6,518 bases of DNA from Candidatus Woesearchaeota archaeon (GCA_016185865.1 JACPMU010000028.1:1-6518); one strand, 5' to 3'; shown: positions 1-6,041, counted from the stretch's first letter. Notes: generated by a model not told the origin, from the letters alone. Numbers and translations: made by a program.

Positions 1-25
1 TTTAATAATTTATTTTGATAATGTT

Positions 26-31
26 AAAAAA
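26..31 (-). terminator. Possible U-tract terminator after the vWA gene
   Basis: On the minus strand a run of six T lies 14 nt beyond the stop codon of the vWA-domain gene, in AT-rich DNA. Archaeal transcription commonly ends at U-tracts, so this may be the end of the abrB-like/vWA transcript. There is no clear hairpin. The run is short and the background very AT-rich, so the call is weak. Confidence 0.22.
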
Positions 32-45
32 GATTGATTATTATG

Positions 46-1920
46 TCATATATCGCCTCTTCTTTTTATATAAAAAAATTCAGTGAGCATAAATAAGAAC
101 ACTAAGCCAAGAATTACCAGTTCAAGATTAAAGTCGTGCTCGGCACTTTCTCTTGATAACAATCTTTCTCTTTCTTTTAGGCTTTCAACCTTTGATGGCA
201 AACCAATGTCAGACTCTTTCTCATCAAGAAGGTTGACTGCAAATTTCTTGCCGTCGAACTCGTAAATTCCTGTTTCATCCATCAAAAGCTTCGAGGTTGT
301 AAGGCTTGATGATGGAGTTTTGACTTTCTGCTCGTTTATCGTAACAATCTTTCCTGTTTTCAGGTTGAAGTCCCTTATGTCCTCTGTCCCAATCATGAAA
401 TTTATTAACGAGCTCCAGAAAATCGGATAGCCTGGCAATGTCTTGAAGTCGCTTGTCGCGTCCAAAATGCCGTAATAGGCAACCTTGCCTTTTTCCCTTT
501 CGCCGTAAACAATCAATGGAGTTTTGTCGTCAGCGGATGCAAAAGTTATTGTGCCTTTTTTTGCCTCTGCCCCGAAATAAGAGGCTGTTGTTGTAAAGCA
601 TCTTTCCTTCTCGAACTGCTTTGTTATCTGGTTTATTGTTTCAACGCATATCTTGGTTGCTTTGTTTATCTTATTCTTCAGCTCAACCGGAAGCAAATTT
701 CCTGTGTTAATCTCTTTTGAGTCTTCCTGCACGGCTATTATCGCATTGCCGCCTTTCTCAACATAATCCTCAATGTCCTCGAATGTGCCCGGCACAATCC
801 CGTCCCTTTTGTTCACGTTGTTTATTTTGTAGACTATTATCACATCGTGCTTGTAAGGCTCAATCTTCTCTTTCTTTGTGTTTATCGTGAGCACAGGGGG
901 ATTCACAACATCTAATTCCACATCCTTTGCAGCGCCAAGCGCAAGCTCAAGATTGCTTGACTTTTCATTTGTTATCAGCAAAACTGAATTTTTAATTTTT
1001 GGCGGAGTGGCAATAAAACCAACATCATCAGCTTCTAGGTCGTCTTTTGGCTCAAGCTCAACTTTTGAAATGCCTGCAGGAGTGTCAAAAACAAAGTTTT
1101 CAACCGAATTAGCGGCAATAGTCACTTTTGTCTGTGTTAGCTCTTTGCTGTCCTTGACAATCTTTATTGTAACCTGCTTTGCCTCGCTGTTGAAGTTCTT
1201 CACATAGACCTTTGTGTTGTATTTTGTCACCTCAAGCCTTGTAATTCCCGTATTTTTTGCCTTGTTTGACACATCAACAAAATCAACTATCTTGTCTTCA
1301 GAAGACAGGGTTGCCCTCACAACCTCTATGTCAGGCCCCTCTGTTGCAAGAAAATCGCTTATTACAACAATCCTTCCGGGCTTGTCTCCCAAAATGTCCT
1401 TTGCAAGAAGCAGAGCATCCCCAAGATTGGTTGTTGTCGCTCTTGCTTTTATTTTTGAAAGCACGTCAAGCGCTATCTTGGAATTTTCATTTTCCAGCAC
1501 TATCAGCGGCACATTCTCGGCCATGATTATGCTGTTCCTTCCGCTTAAAACTTTTTTTGCCTGGTCCAAAGCTCTGTCAAACCTTGAAACACTTTTTTCC
1601 TTTGCCTGCATCGAGGCGCTCACATCAAGAATAATGACTGTGTTTTCCAAAGTTACATCATATTTTAATTTTACAAACGGAGCGGCAGCAACCGCAGAAA
1701 GGCCCAAAATTGAGAGCAGCTGCAGCAAAAACAGAAGATTGGTCATCAATTTCTGGAAAAAGGAATATTGCCTTGACTTCTTGTTGTCCTGCAGCACGAA
1801 CATCAGTGAGGGGATTATTTTTTCCTGCGGCTTTGGCCTTCTTAAATATAGAAAAATGAACACAGCGACTGCTATCAGCGCCCACAATCCAAGCGGCCTT
1901 TGAAACGGCAGAGTCACCAT
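46..1920 (-). CDS. BatA-like membrane protein with von Willebrand factor A domain
   Basis: This 624-aa protein has the BatA-like plan: two N-terminal membrane segments (about residues 9-26 and 59-82), a vWA domain, a long middle region and a C-terminal membrane segment (about 599-618) followed by KRRG. The vWA domain carries a MIDAS motif, DVSAS at 99-103, with T164 and D189 (ISDF) as likely further metal ligands. Residues about 310-400 resemble the glutamine-amidotransferase-like fold often found in this family. Positive residues between the first two membrane segments and at the C-terminus place the vWA and middle regions outside the cell. Cys425 and Cys441 could form a disulfide there. Family members are thought to assemble or chaperone surface complexes, often with a MoxR ATPase; no such partner is in view, so the role is unknown. 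The start is ATG at 1920. An upstream in-frame TTG at 1965 lies inside the preceding gene and is unlikely. The gene follows the AbrB-like gene by 7 nt and is probably cotranscribed with it. Confidence 0.85.
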   Translation of the reverse strand: MVTLPFQRPLGLWALIAVAVFIFLYLRRPKPQEKIIPSLMFVLQDNKKSRQYSFFQKLMTNLLFLLQLLSILGLSAVAAAPFVKLKYDVTLENTVIILDVSASMQAKEKSVSRFDRALDQAKKVLSGRNSIIMAENVPLIVLENENSKIALDVLSKIKARATTTNLGDALLLAKDILGDKPGRIVVISDFLATEGPDIEVVRATLSSEDKIVDFVDVSNKAKNTGITRLEVTKYNTKVYVKNFNSEAKQVTIKIVKDSKELTQTKVTIAANSVENFVFDTPAGISKVELEPKDDLEADDVGFIATPPKIKNSVLLITNEKSSNLELALGAAKDVELDVVNPPVLTINTKKEKIEPYKHDVIIVYKINNVNKRDGIVPGTFEDIEDYVEKGGNAIIAVQEDSKEINTGNLLPVELKNKINKATKICVETINQITKQFEKERCFTTTASYFGAEAKKGTITFASADDKTPLIVYGEREKGKVAYYGILDATSDFKTLPGYPIFWSSLINFMIGTEDIRDFNLKTGKIVTINEQKVKTPSSSLTTSKLLMDETGIYEFDGKKFAVNLLDEKESDIGLPSKVESLKERERLLSRESAEHDFNLELVILGLVFLFMLTEFFYIKRRGDI

Positions 1921-1927
1921 CTTTTCA

Positions 1928-2131
1928 TCATTTCCCTTTTTTTTTATTGAACACAAAAGCTGCAAGCTCTTTCGGGCTTACAATGTCCTTGACCAGAACC
2001 AATGCATTATTCAACTTGTACCAGTAAACTTCAGATTTTAAATCTATTTTTAACTCCTTCCTTCCCTCCTGCGGCAGCGTCAATTGCCCCTGCTTTGTCA
2101 ATTTCGCCTTGCCTATGAACTTGGCTTCCAT
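1928..2131 (-). CDS. AbrB/MazE/SpoVT-type small DNA-binding protein
   Basis: This 67-aa protein has the swapped-hairpin AbrB pattern near its N-terminus: GKAKLTKQGQLTLPQEGR (residues 7-24), then a KxLKI segment and a hydrophobic strand ending NALVLVKD. The lysine/glutamine-rich first strand and the QLTLP turn are typical of the family, whose dimers bind AT-rich operator DNA. The family includes transition-state regulators and antitoxins. No toxin gene lies next to it, so a transcriptional regulator is the simpler reading. A C-terminal extension (about 50-67) ends in FNKKKGK, encoded in part by a run of nine A. It is the first gene of a unit with the vWA membrane-protein gene, and its upstream region carries a good BRE/TATA match and an inverted repeat that could serve autoregulation (inference). 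The start is ATG with no Shine-Dalgarno sequence. Confidence 0.78.
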   Translation of the reverse strand: MEAKFIGKAKLTKQGQLTLPQEGRKELKIDLKSEVYWYKLNNALVLVKDIVSPKELAAFVFNKKKGK

Positions 2132-2145
2132 ATTATTAATTTTAA

Positions 2146-2189
2146 TACTTTTAATAAAAATACTTCTATTTTTATAATTATTAAAAGTA
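2146..2189. repeat. 12-bp perfect inverted repeat upstream of the AbrB-like gene
   Basis: TACTTTTAATAA at 2146-2157 is matched by its exact reverse complement TTATTAAAAGTA at 2178-2189, with a 20-bp spacer. The arms flank the predicted transcription start of the AbrB-like gene and the inner arm lies 15 bp from its start codon. It may be an operator for that protein or form a hairpin in its 5' UTR (inference). The DNA is very AT-rich, so a chance match is possible. Confidence 0.5.
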
Positions 2190-2190
2190 A

Positions 2191-2207
2191 TATTTATAAG
2201 CTTTTCG
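2191..2207 (-). promoter_or_regulatory. BRE/TATA promoter of the AbrB-like and vWA genes
   Basis: Read on the minus strand the sequence is CGAAAAGCTTATAAATA, a good match to the archaeal BRE (CGAAAA) followed by a TATA box. Transcription would start around 2168-2170, leaving a 5' UTR of about 38 nt. A second TATA-like stretch (TATAAAAA near 2168-2176) lies closer to the gene but lacks a convincing BRE. Confidence 0.5.
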
Positions 2208-2224
2208 GTTTTTGAGGGCTAAAG

Positions 2225-2240
2225 CAGAAAGTTTTAAATA
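2225..2240 (+). promoter_or_regulatory. BRE/TATA promoter of the Thr leader ORF and thrS operon
   Basis: CAGAAAG followed by TTTTAAATA closely fits the archaeal BRE-plus-TATA consensus. The centre of the TATA box (2236) is 27 nt upstream of the leader ATG at 2263, so the transcript is predicted to start at or within a few bases of that ATG and be leaderless. The promoter is divergent from the AbrB-like promoter, with about 17 bp between the two elements. Confidence 0.6.
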
Positions 2241-2262
2241 CAGGCTTCATTTTGTTCTCATT

Positions 2263-2343
2263 ATGAAAAGTTTGATTTTATCATTACCAAACAATATTTC
2301 TGATATATTTATAACTACTTCTACAACTACAGCAACAGCCTAA
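2263..2343 (+). CDS. Threonine-rich leader peptide upstream of thrS
   Basis: This ORF of 26 codons (ATG to TAA) begins MKSLILSL and ends IFITTSTTTATA. Six of the last nine codons are threonine codons, and two ATA isoleucine codons lie just before them. It ends 89 nt upstream of the threonyl-tRNA synthetase gene on the same strand. Its ATG sits at the expected start of a strong promoter, so it would be translated from the 5' end of a leaderless mRNA. The design matches leader peptides that sense charged threonyl-tRNA, such as that of the E. coli thr operon, which also mixes Thr and Ile codons. The sequence shows the ORF, codon content and position; function as an attenuator is inference. The alternative is a chance ORF in an untranslated leader, where the ACT/ACA run reflects low-complexity sequence. 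Confidence 0.62.
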   Translation: MKSLILSLPNNISDIFITTSTTTATA

Positions 2344-2352
2344 AAAGCTGCT
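2331..2352 (+). promoter_or_regulatory. Small hairpin over the end of the leader ORF
   Basis: AGC at 2331-2333 and AGC at 2337-2339 can pair with GCT at 2350-2352 and GCT at 2347-2349, leaving a 3-nt bulge and a 7-nt loop that contains the leader stop codon. An alternative register is a 4-bp CAGC/GCTG stem. The hairpin covers the last Thr codon, so a ribosome stalled on the Thr codons or at the stop would keep it open. It is small and its stability was not computed. Confidence 0.35.
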
Positions 2353-2357
2353 CATTG

Positions 2358-2380
2358 TTAAAAATTCATTTTCTTTTTAA
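2358..2380 (+). terminator. Candidate attenuator: AU stem with U-rich tract
   Basis: TTAAAAA (2358-2364) can pair with TTTTTAA (2374-2380), and the stretch 2369-2378 is TTTTCTTTTT. In archaea U-rich RNA both marks intrinsic termination and is the site favoured by the termination factor FttA (aCPSF1), which acts when no ribosome follows the polymerase. Its position between the leader stop codon and thrS suits a conditional terminator (inference). AT-richness makes chance occurrence quite possible. Confidence 0.35.
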
Positions 2381-2394
2381 ATTAATTCAATAAA

Positions 2395-2404
2395 TATATA
2401 AAAT
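2395..2404 (+). promoter_or_regulatory. Possible second TATA box directly upstream of thrS
   Basis: TATATAAAAT lies 29-38 bp before the thrS ATG and could start a transcript near 2424-2427 with a very short leader. No good BRE precedes it and the region is almost entirely A and T. If active, it would bypass the leader peptide and weaken any attenuation. Confidence 0.25.
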
Positions 2405-2432
2405 CAAATAAAAAACGAAATAAAATCAAAAA

Positions 2433-4358
2433 ATGTCAAAAATCAAGATAACACTGCCGGACGGAAGCGCAAGGGAATACAGCAAAGGGATTACTGCAGG
2501 GGAAATTGCATCTGACATAGGCAGAAAGCTTGGGGAAGATGCCCTGATTGCAAAAGTAAACAGCAAATTGAAAGACCTGTTTACTCCTATAAATGAAGAT
2601 GCGTCTTTGCAGATTATAACTTTCAAGGATAAGGAAGGAATAGAGGTTTTCCGCCATTCCACTGCCCATCTTCTTGCGCACGCTGTTATTGAATTATTCC
2701 CTGATGCAAAGCCAACAATAGGGCCTGCTGTTGAAGAGGGATTTTACTATGATTTTGGGATTGAGCATCATTTCACTCCTGAGGATTTGGCAAAAATTGA
2801 GCATAAAATGAAGGAAATTGCAGATAAAAACTATGCAGTTGAAAGAATAGAGCTTGACGAGGCTGAAGCCAAGCGAATGTTCAGGGGCAATAAATACAAG
2901 ATTGAGCTGATAGAAGATTTTCACAAGGAAAAGCAGCCAATCAGCGCCTACACACAAGGCAATTTCACTGACTTGTGCAGAGGCCCACATATCCCAAGAA
3001 CAGGAATGATGAAAGCATTCAAGCTTACAAAAACAGCAGGCGCTTACTGGAAAGGCAATCCCAATAATGACCAGCTTCAAAGGATTTATGGAATAAGCTT
3101 CCCTGAAAAAAGCAAGCTTGATGCGCACCTTAAGCTGATTGAAGAAGCCGAGAAAAGAGACCACAGAAAGCTTGGTAAAGAGCTTGAATGGTTCCATTTT
3201 TTTGAAGAAAGCCCCGGAGCCCCATTTTTTTATCCAAAGGGAGCAATCATTTACAACTTATTGTTGGAGTTCATCAAGTATGAATACAAGAAAAGGGGCT
3301 ATCAGGAAGTTGTTACTCCGCTGCTTTATGAGAAATCATTATGGCTCACATCAGGCCACTGGGAGCATTTCAAGGAAAACATGTTTATTCTTGAGTCAGA
3401 AGGCAAGGAATACGCATTAAAGCCAATGAACTGCCCGTCGCATGTGCTGATTTACAAGTCAAAATCAAGAAGCTACAAGGACCTTCCTTTGAGGATTGCT
3501 GATTTCGCTCCTTTGCACCGAAATGAGCTGTCAGGAGTTTTAACCGGATTGACTCGCGTCAGAAAAATGTCGCAGGATGACGCTCATATATTTATTATGC
3601 ACGAGCAGATTGAGGAGGAAATACTCAAGGTCTTGGATTTTACTCATTACATTTATAATGAAGTTTTTGATTTTGAGTACAATGTTGAGCTGAGCACAAG
3701 GCCTGAAAAATACATGGGAAGCCTTGACGACTGGAACAGGGCGGAGGATGCATTGAAAAAAGCGCTTGAAAGGAAAAAAATCAAGTATGAAATCAAGGAA
3801 GGAGATGGCGCTTTTTACGGGCCTAAAATTGATTTTCACATCAAGGATGCCATTGGAAGAAGCTGGCAGCTTGCAACAATCCAGCTTGATTTCCAGCTGC
3901 CTGAAAGGTTTGATGCAACTTATATTGGAGCTGACAATTCAAAGCATCCTGTAGTGATGATTCACAGGGCATTGCTCGGCTCCATTGAAAGGTTTATTGG
4001 CATTCTTGTTGAGCATTATGCAGGAAAGCTTCCGTTATGGCTTGCGCCTGTACAGGTTAGAATTTTGACAGTTGCCGACAGGTTTGAGAAATATGCAAAT
4101 GAAATCAAAGAGAAATTTGAGAAAAACAAGACAAGAGTTGAGGTTGATGCAAGAGCAGAGAGCATAGGCTACAAAGTGAGGGAAGCCCAGCACCAGAAAA
4201 TCCCGCTGATTTTGACTGTGGGGGAAAAAGAGGAAAAAAACAATGCTGTTGCTGTAAGAACACCTGACAACAATGTCTATTTTGATATAAAAGCTGATGA
4301 TTTGCTGGAAAAGGTTTCAGATAATATAGAAAAGAAAAAAGTTAAGGTTGAGATATAA
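2433..4358 (+). CDS. thrS: Threonyl-tRNA synthetase, bacterial type with editing domain
   Basis: This cytoplasmic class II synthetase charges tRNA-Thr with threonine using ATP. At 641 aa it nearly equals the E. coli enzyme (642 aa), and key residues fall at the same numbers. Domains in order: TGS (about 1-63), the second N-terminal editing domain that removes mischarged serine (about 65-225), the catalytic core (about 243-535) and the anticodon-binding domain (about 536-641). The editing site is complete: H75 and H79 in HSTAH, C182 and H186 in CRGPH. The zinc ligands that select threonine are C334 (MNCPSH), H385 (QDDAHIF) and H511 (MIHRALLGS). Motif 2 includes R363 (HRNE) and motif 3 is at HRALLGSIERF. 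Most archaea have a different N-terminal editing domain, so this gene probably came from bacteria by transfer. The start is ATG with no Shine-Dalgarno sequence. A Thr-rich leader ORF lies upstream and srp54 follows after one base. Confidence 0.97.
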   Translation: MSKIKITLPDGSAREYSKGITAGEIASDIGRKLGEDALIAKVNSKLKDLFTPINEDASLQIITFKDKEGIEVFRHSTAHLLAHAVIELFPDAKPTIGPAVEEGFYYDFGIEHHFTPEDLAKIEHKMKEIADKNYAVERIELDEAEAKRMFRGNKYKIELIEDFHKEKQPISAYTQGNFTDLCRGPHIPRTGMMKAFKLTKTAGAYWKGNPNNDQLQRIYGISFPEKSKLDAHLKLIEEAEKRDHRKLGKELEWFHFFEESPGAPFFYPKGAIIYNLLLEFIKYEYKKRGYQEVVTPLLYEKSLWLTSGHWEHFKENMFILESEGKEYALKPMNCPSHVLIYKSKSRSYKDLPLRIADFAPLHRNELSGVLTGLTRVRKMSQDDAHIFIMHEQIEEEILKVLDFTHYIYNEVFDFEYNVELSTRPEKYMGSLDDWNRAEDALKKALERKKIKYEIKEGDGAFYGPKIDFHIKDAIGRSWQLATIQLDFQLPERFDATYIGADNSKHPVVMIHRALLGSIERFIGILVEHYAGKLPLWLAPVQVRILTVADRFEKYANEIKEKFEKNKTRVEVDARAESIGYKVREAQHQKIPLILTVGEKEEKNNAVAVRTPDNNVYFDIKADDLLEKVSDNIEKKKVKVEI

Positions 4359-4359
4359 C

Positions 4360-5709
4360 ATGGTCCTCGAAAAGCTATCCGAGTCATTGAAAAACACTCT
4401 GCAAAAGATTGCAAAATCTCTTTTTGTAGACGAGAAATTAATCAATGAATTAATAAAAGACATCCAAAGGGCTTTGCTTCAATCTGATGTTAATGTAAGA
4501 TTAGTTTTTGACTTGACTGAAAAGATAAAAAACAGGGCTTTAAGCGAGGAAACAGCAAAAGGATTGACAAAAAAGGAGCAGATAATAAACATTGTTTATG
4601 AAGAGTTAGTCAATTTTCTTGGCAAGGAGCAGCATAAGATTGAAGTCAAACAAAAACCGTTCAAGATAATGCTTGTTGGATTGTTCGGCTCAGGAAAGAC
4701 AACAACAGCAGGAAAGCTTGCAAAGTTCTACACAAAAAGAGGCTACAAAGTTGCATTGGTTGGCTTGGATATTCATCGTCCTGCTGCAATGGAGCAGATT
4801 GAGCAGATTGGGAAGCATGCAAATGTTGCTGTGTTTTCAGACAAGAAAATCAAAGATCCGATTGAAATATGGAACAATTTCAAAAGCGAATATCAAAATT
4901 TTGACATTTTAATAATAGACACAGCAGGAAGGGATGCGCTTTCCCATGATTTAATCAGTGAAATCGAGGAAGTGAACGATTTAATCAAGCCGGATGAAAA
5001 CCTTCTTGTGATTTCCGCTGACATCGGCCAGGCTGCGCAAAAACAGGCTGAGCAGTTTCATAAAAGCTGCGGAATAAGCGGAATTATTGTTTCCAAGATG
5101 GACGGTACTGCAAAAGGCGGAGGGGCATTGACAGCCTGCTCTGTTTCAGGCGCCCCTATAAAGTTTATTGGAATTGGAGAGAAAATTGATGACTTGGAGC
5201 AGTTCAATCCAGCAGGATTTGTCGGCAGGATTCTTGGAATGGGAGACCTTGAAGCATTGCTTGAGAAAGCAAAAGATGTTATCAAGGAAGAAGATGCTGA
5301 AGACCTGGGAAAAAGATTCCTGAAAGGCGAGTTTAATCTGATTGACCTGTACGAGCAGATGGAAGCGATGAGCAAGATGGGCCCTTTGTCTAGCATTGTG
5401 GAGATGATTCCGGGATTTTCATCCTTAAAATTGCCCAAGGAAATGCTTCAGGTGCAGGAAGGAAAATTAAAGAAATGGAAGATTGCAATGAACTCCATGA
5501 CAAAAGCAGAGCTTGAAGACCCTGAGTTAATAGACGGCTCAAGAGTTGAAAGAATATCAAGAGGCTCTGGAATTCCAACAAATGAAATAAGGGAACTGGT
5601 AAAGCAGTACAGGCAAAGCAAGAAAATGGTCAAGATGTTCAAGGGCAGCAAAGGCGACATGTCAAAATTCATGAAGAAATTTGGCGGAAGGCTGCCGATG
5701 GGCGGGTAA
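4360..5709 (+). CDS. srp54: Signal recognition particle GTPase SRP54
   Basis: This 449-aa GTPase of the signal recognition particle binds 7S RNA and signal sequences on nascent proteins and delivers ribosomes to the membrane receptor FtsY. Domains in order are the N helical bundle (about 1-90), the G domain (about 100-295) and the methionine-rich M domain (about 320-449). GTPase motifs are G1 GLFGSGKTTT (107-116), DIHRPAA (137-143), G3 DTAGRD (187-192), G4 SKMDGTAKGG (245-254) and G5 GIGEK (271-275). The usual DTYRPAA and TKLDG are thus slightly changed. The RNA-binding part of the M domain is clear: SRVERISRGSG (394-404). The start chosen is ATG at 4360, giving the standard MVLEKLSESL beginning; an in-frame TTG at 4348 would overlap thrS and is unlikely. 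AAGGTTGA about 9-16 nt upstream is a poor Shine-Dalgarno match. The gene follows the thrS stop by one base, so expression is probably coupled. It ends 14 nt from a convergent gene. Confidence 0.97.
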   Translation: MVLEKLSESLKNTLQKIAKSLFVDEKLINELIKDIQRALLQSDVNVRLVFDLTEKIKNRALSEETAKGLTKKEQIINIVYEELVNFLGKEQHKIEVKQKPFKIMLVGLFGSGKTTTAGKLAKFYTKRGYKVALVGLDIHRPAAMEQIEQIGKHANVAVFSDKKIKDPIEIWNNFKSEYQNFDILIIDTAGRDALSHDLISEIEEVNDLIKPDENLLVISADIGQAAQKQAEQFHKSCGISGIIVSKMDGTAKGGGALTACSVSGAPIKFIGIGEKIDDLEQFNPAGFVGRILGMGDLEALLEKAKDVIKEEDAEDLGKRFLKGEFNLIDLYEQMEAMSKMGPLSSIVEMIPGFSSLKLPKEMLQVQEGKLKKWKIAMNSMTKAELEDPELIDGSRVERISRGSGIPTNEIRELVKQYRQSKKMVKMFKGSKGDMSKFMKKFGGRLPMGG

Positions 5710-5723
5710 ATACATAAAGAAAC

Positions 5724-6020
5724 TTAGCTCTTTGCAATGCTCTCAAGTACACCAATCGCTTGTTTGACAATTCTTCTTACATTTTTATTCCTATATTTCT
5801 CCTCTGTCCGGACAGTACCACGCAAACTAATCACTACTTGCGGCACGAGTGCATGCACGTATGTATCATCATTTGGATTTTGTTTTAAGCCATCATAAGC
5901 TGTAGTGATAGTTACTATGTCTCCTTCATATACATTTCCGATTAGCCCGGGCAATAATCCTTCCAATTTTCCAATAAGCTTTTCCTTATAATCAATACCA
6001 AGAATTGCTTGAGGCATCAT
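5724..6020 (-). CDS. Small protein of uncertain family, possibly tautomerase-like
   Basis: I do not firmly recognise this protein of 98 aa (97 if started at the second ATG, 6017). It begins MMPQAILGID; predicted order is strand (PQAILGI), helix (KEKLIGKLEGLLPGLIG), strand (DIVTITTA), strand (VHALVPQVVISLRG) and a basic helix to the end. A proline directly after the initiator Met, a beta-alpha-beta layout and the DDTYVHA segment recall the tautomerase superfamily (4-oxalocrotonate tautomerase and carboxymethyl-hydroxymuconate isomerase), where Pro1 is the catalytic base. This is a tentative inference. The gene has its own BRE/TATA element placed for a leaderless mRNA. Its codon use differs from neighbours: valine is GTA, GTG and GTC with no GTT, and arginine includes CGT and CGG. 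That suggests a recently acquired gene. It converges on srp54. Confidence 0.72.
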   Translation of the reverse strand: MMPQAILGIDYKEKLIGKLEGLLPGLIGNVYEGDIVTITTAYDGLKQNPNDDTYVHALVPQVVISLRGTVRTEEKYRNKNVRRIVKQAIGVLESIAKS

Positions 6021-6041
6021 TTAGTGATCAGTTTAATGACT

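Noticed and set aside
1214..1903. A 229-codon open frame on the plus strand opposite the vWA gene
   Set aside because: It lies wholly antisense to a well-supported gene with recognisable domains. Its translation is rich in Ser, Phe and Leu, as expected for a shadow frame, and it has no domain of its own.
1921..1965. TTG at 1965 as the start of the vWA protein, adding 15 residues
   Set aside because: It would overlap the end of the AbrB-like gene. The ATG at 1920 gives a typical BatA-like N-terminus and a normal 7-nt gap.
2241..2432. A T-box or other riboswitch controlling thrS
   Set aside because: There is no T-box consensus, the region is too short and AT-rich for the long T-box structure, and T-boxes are bacterial. 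The Thr-codon ORF explains the leader better.
2132..2432. A tRNA or structured ncRNA gene in the intergenic region
   Set aside because: Apart from the small hairpin near 2331-2352 there are no GC-rich paired arms, no TPsiC-like sequence and no acceptor-stem pairing.
2433..2470. E. coli-style ThrRS translational operator (tRNA-like mRNA leader)
   Set aside because: The 5' region just before thrS is almost all A and T and shows no stem with an anticodon-like CGU loop.
2694..3197. A 167-codon minus-strand open frame inside thrS
   Set aside because: It is antisense to the conserved editing domain of ThrRS, its translation is rich in Cys and Phe and no motif is seen, so it is a shadow frame.
4348..4359. 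TTG at 4348 as the start of SRP54
   Set aside because: It lies inside the end of thrS, and the ATG at 4360 gives the standard SRP54 beginning.
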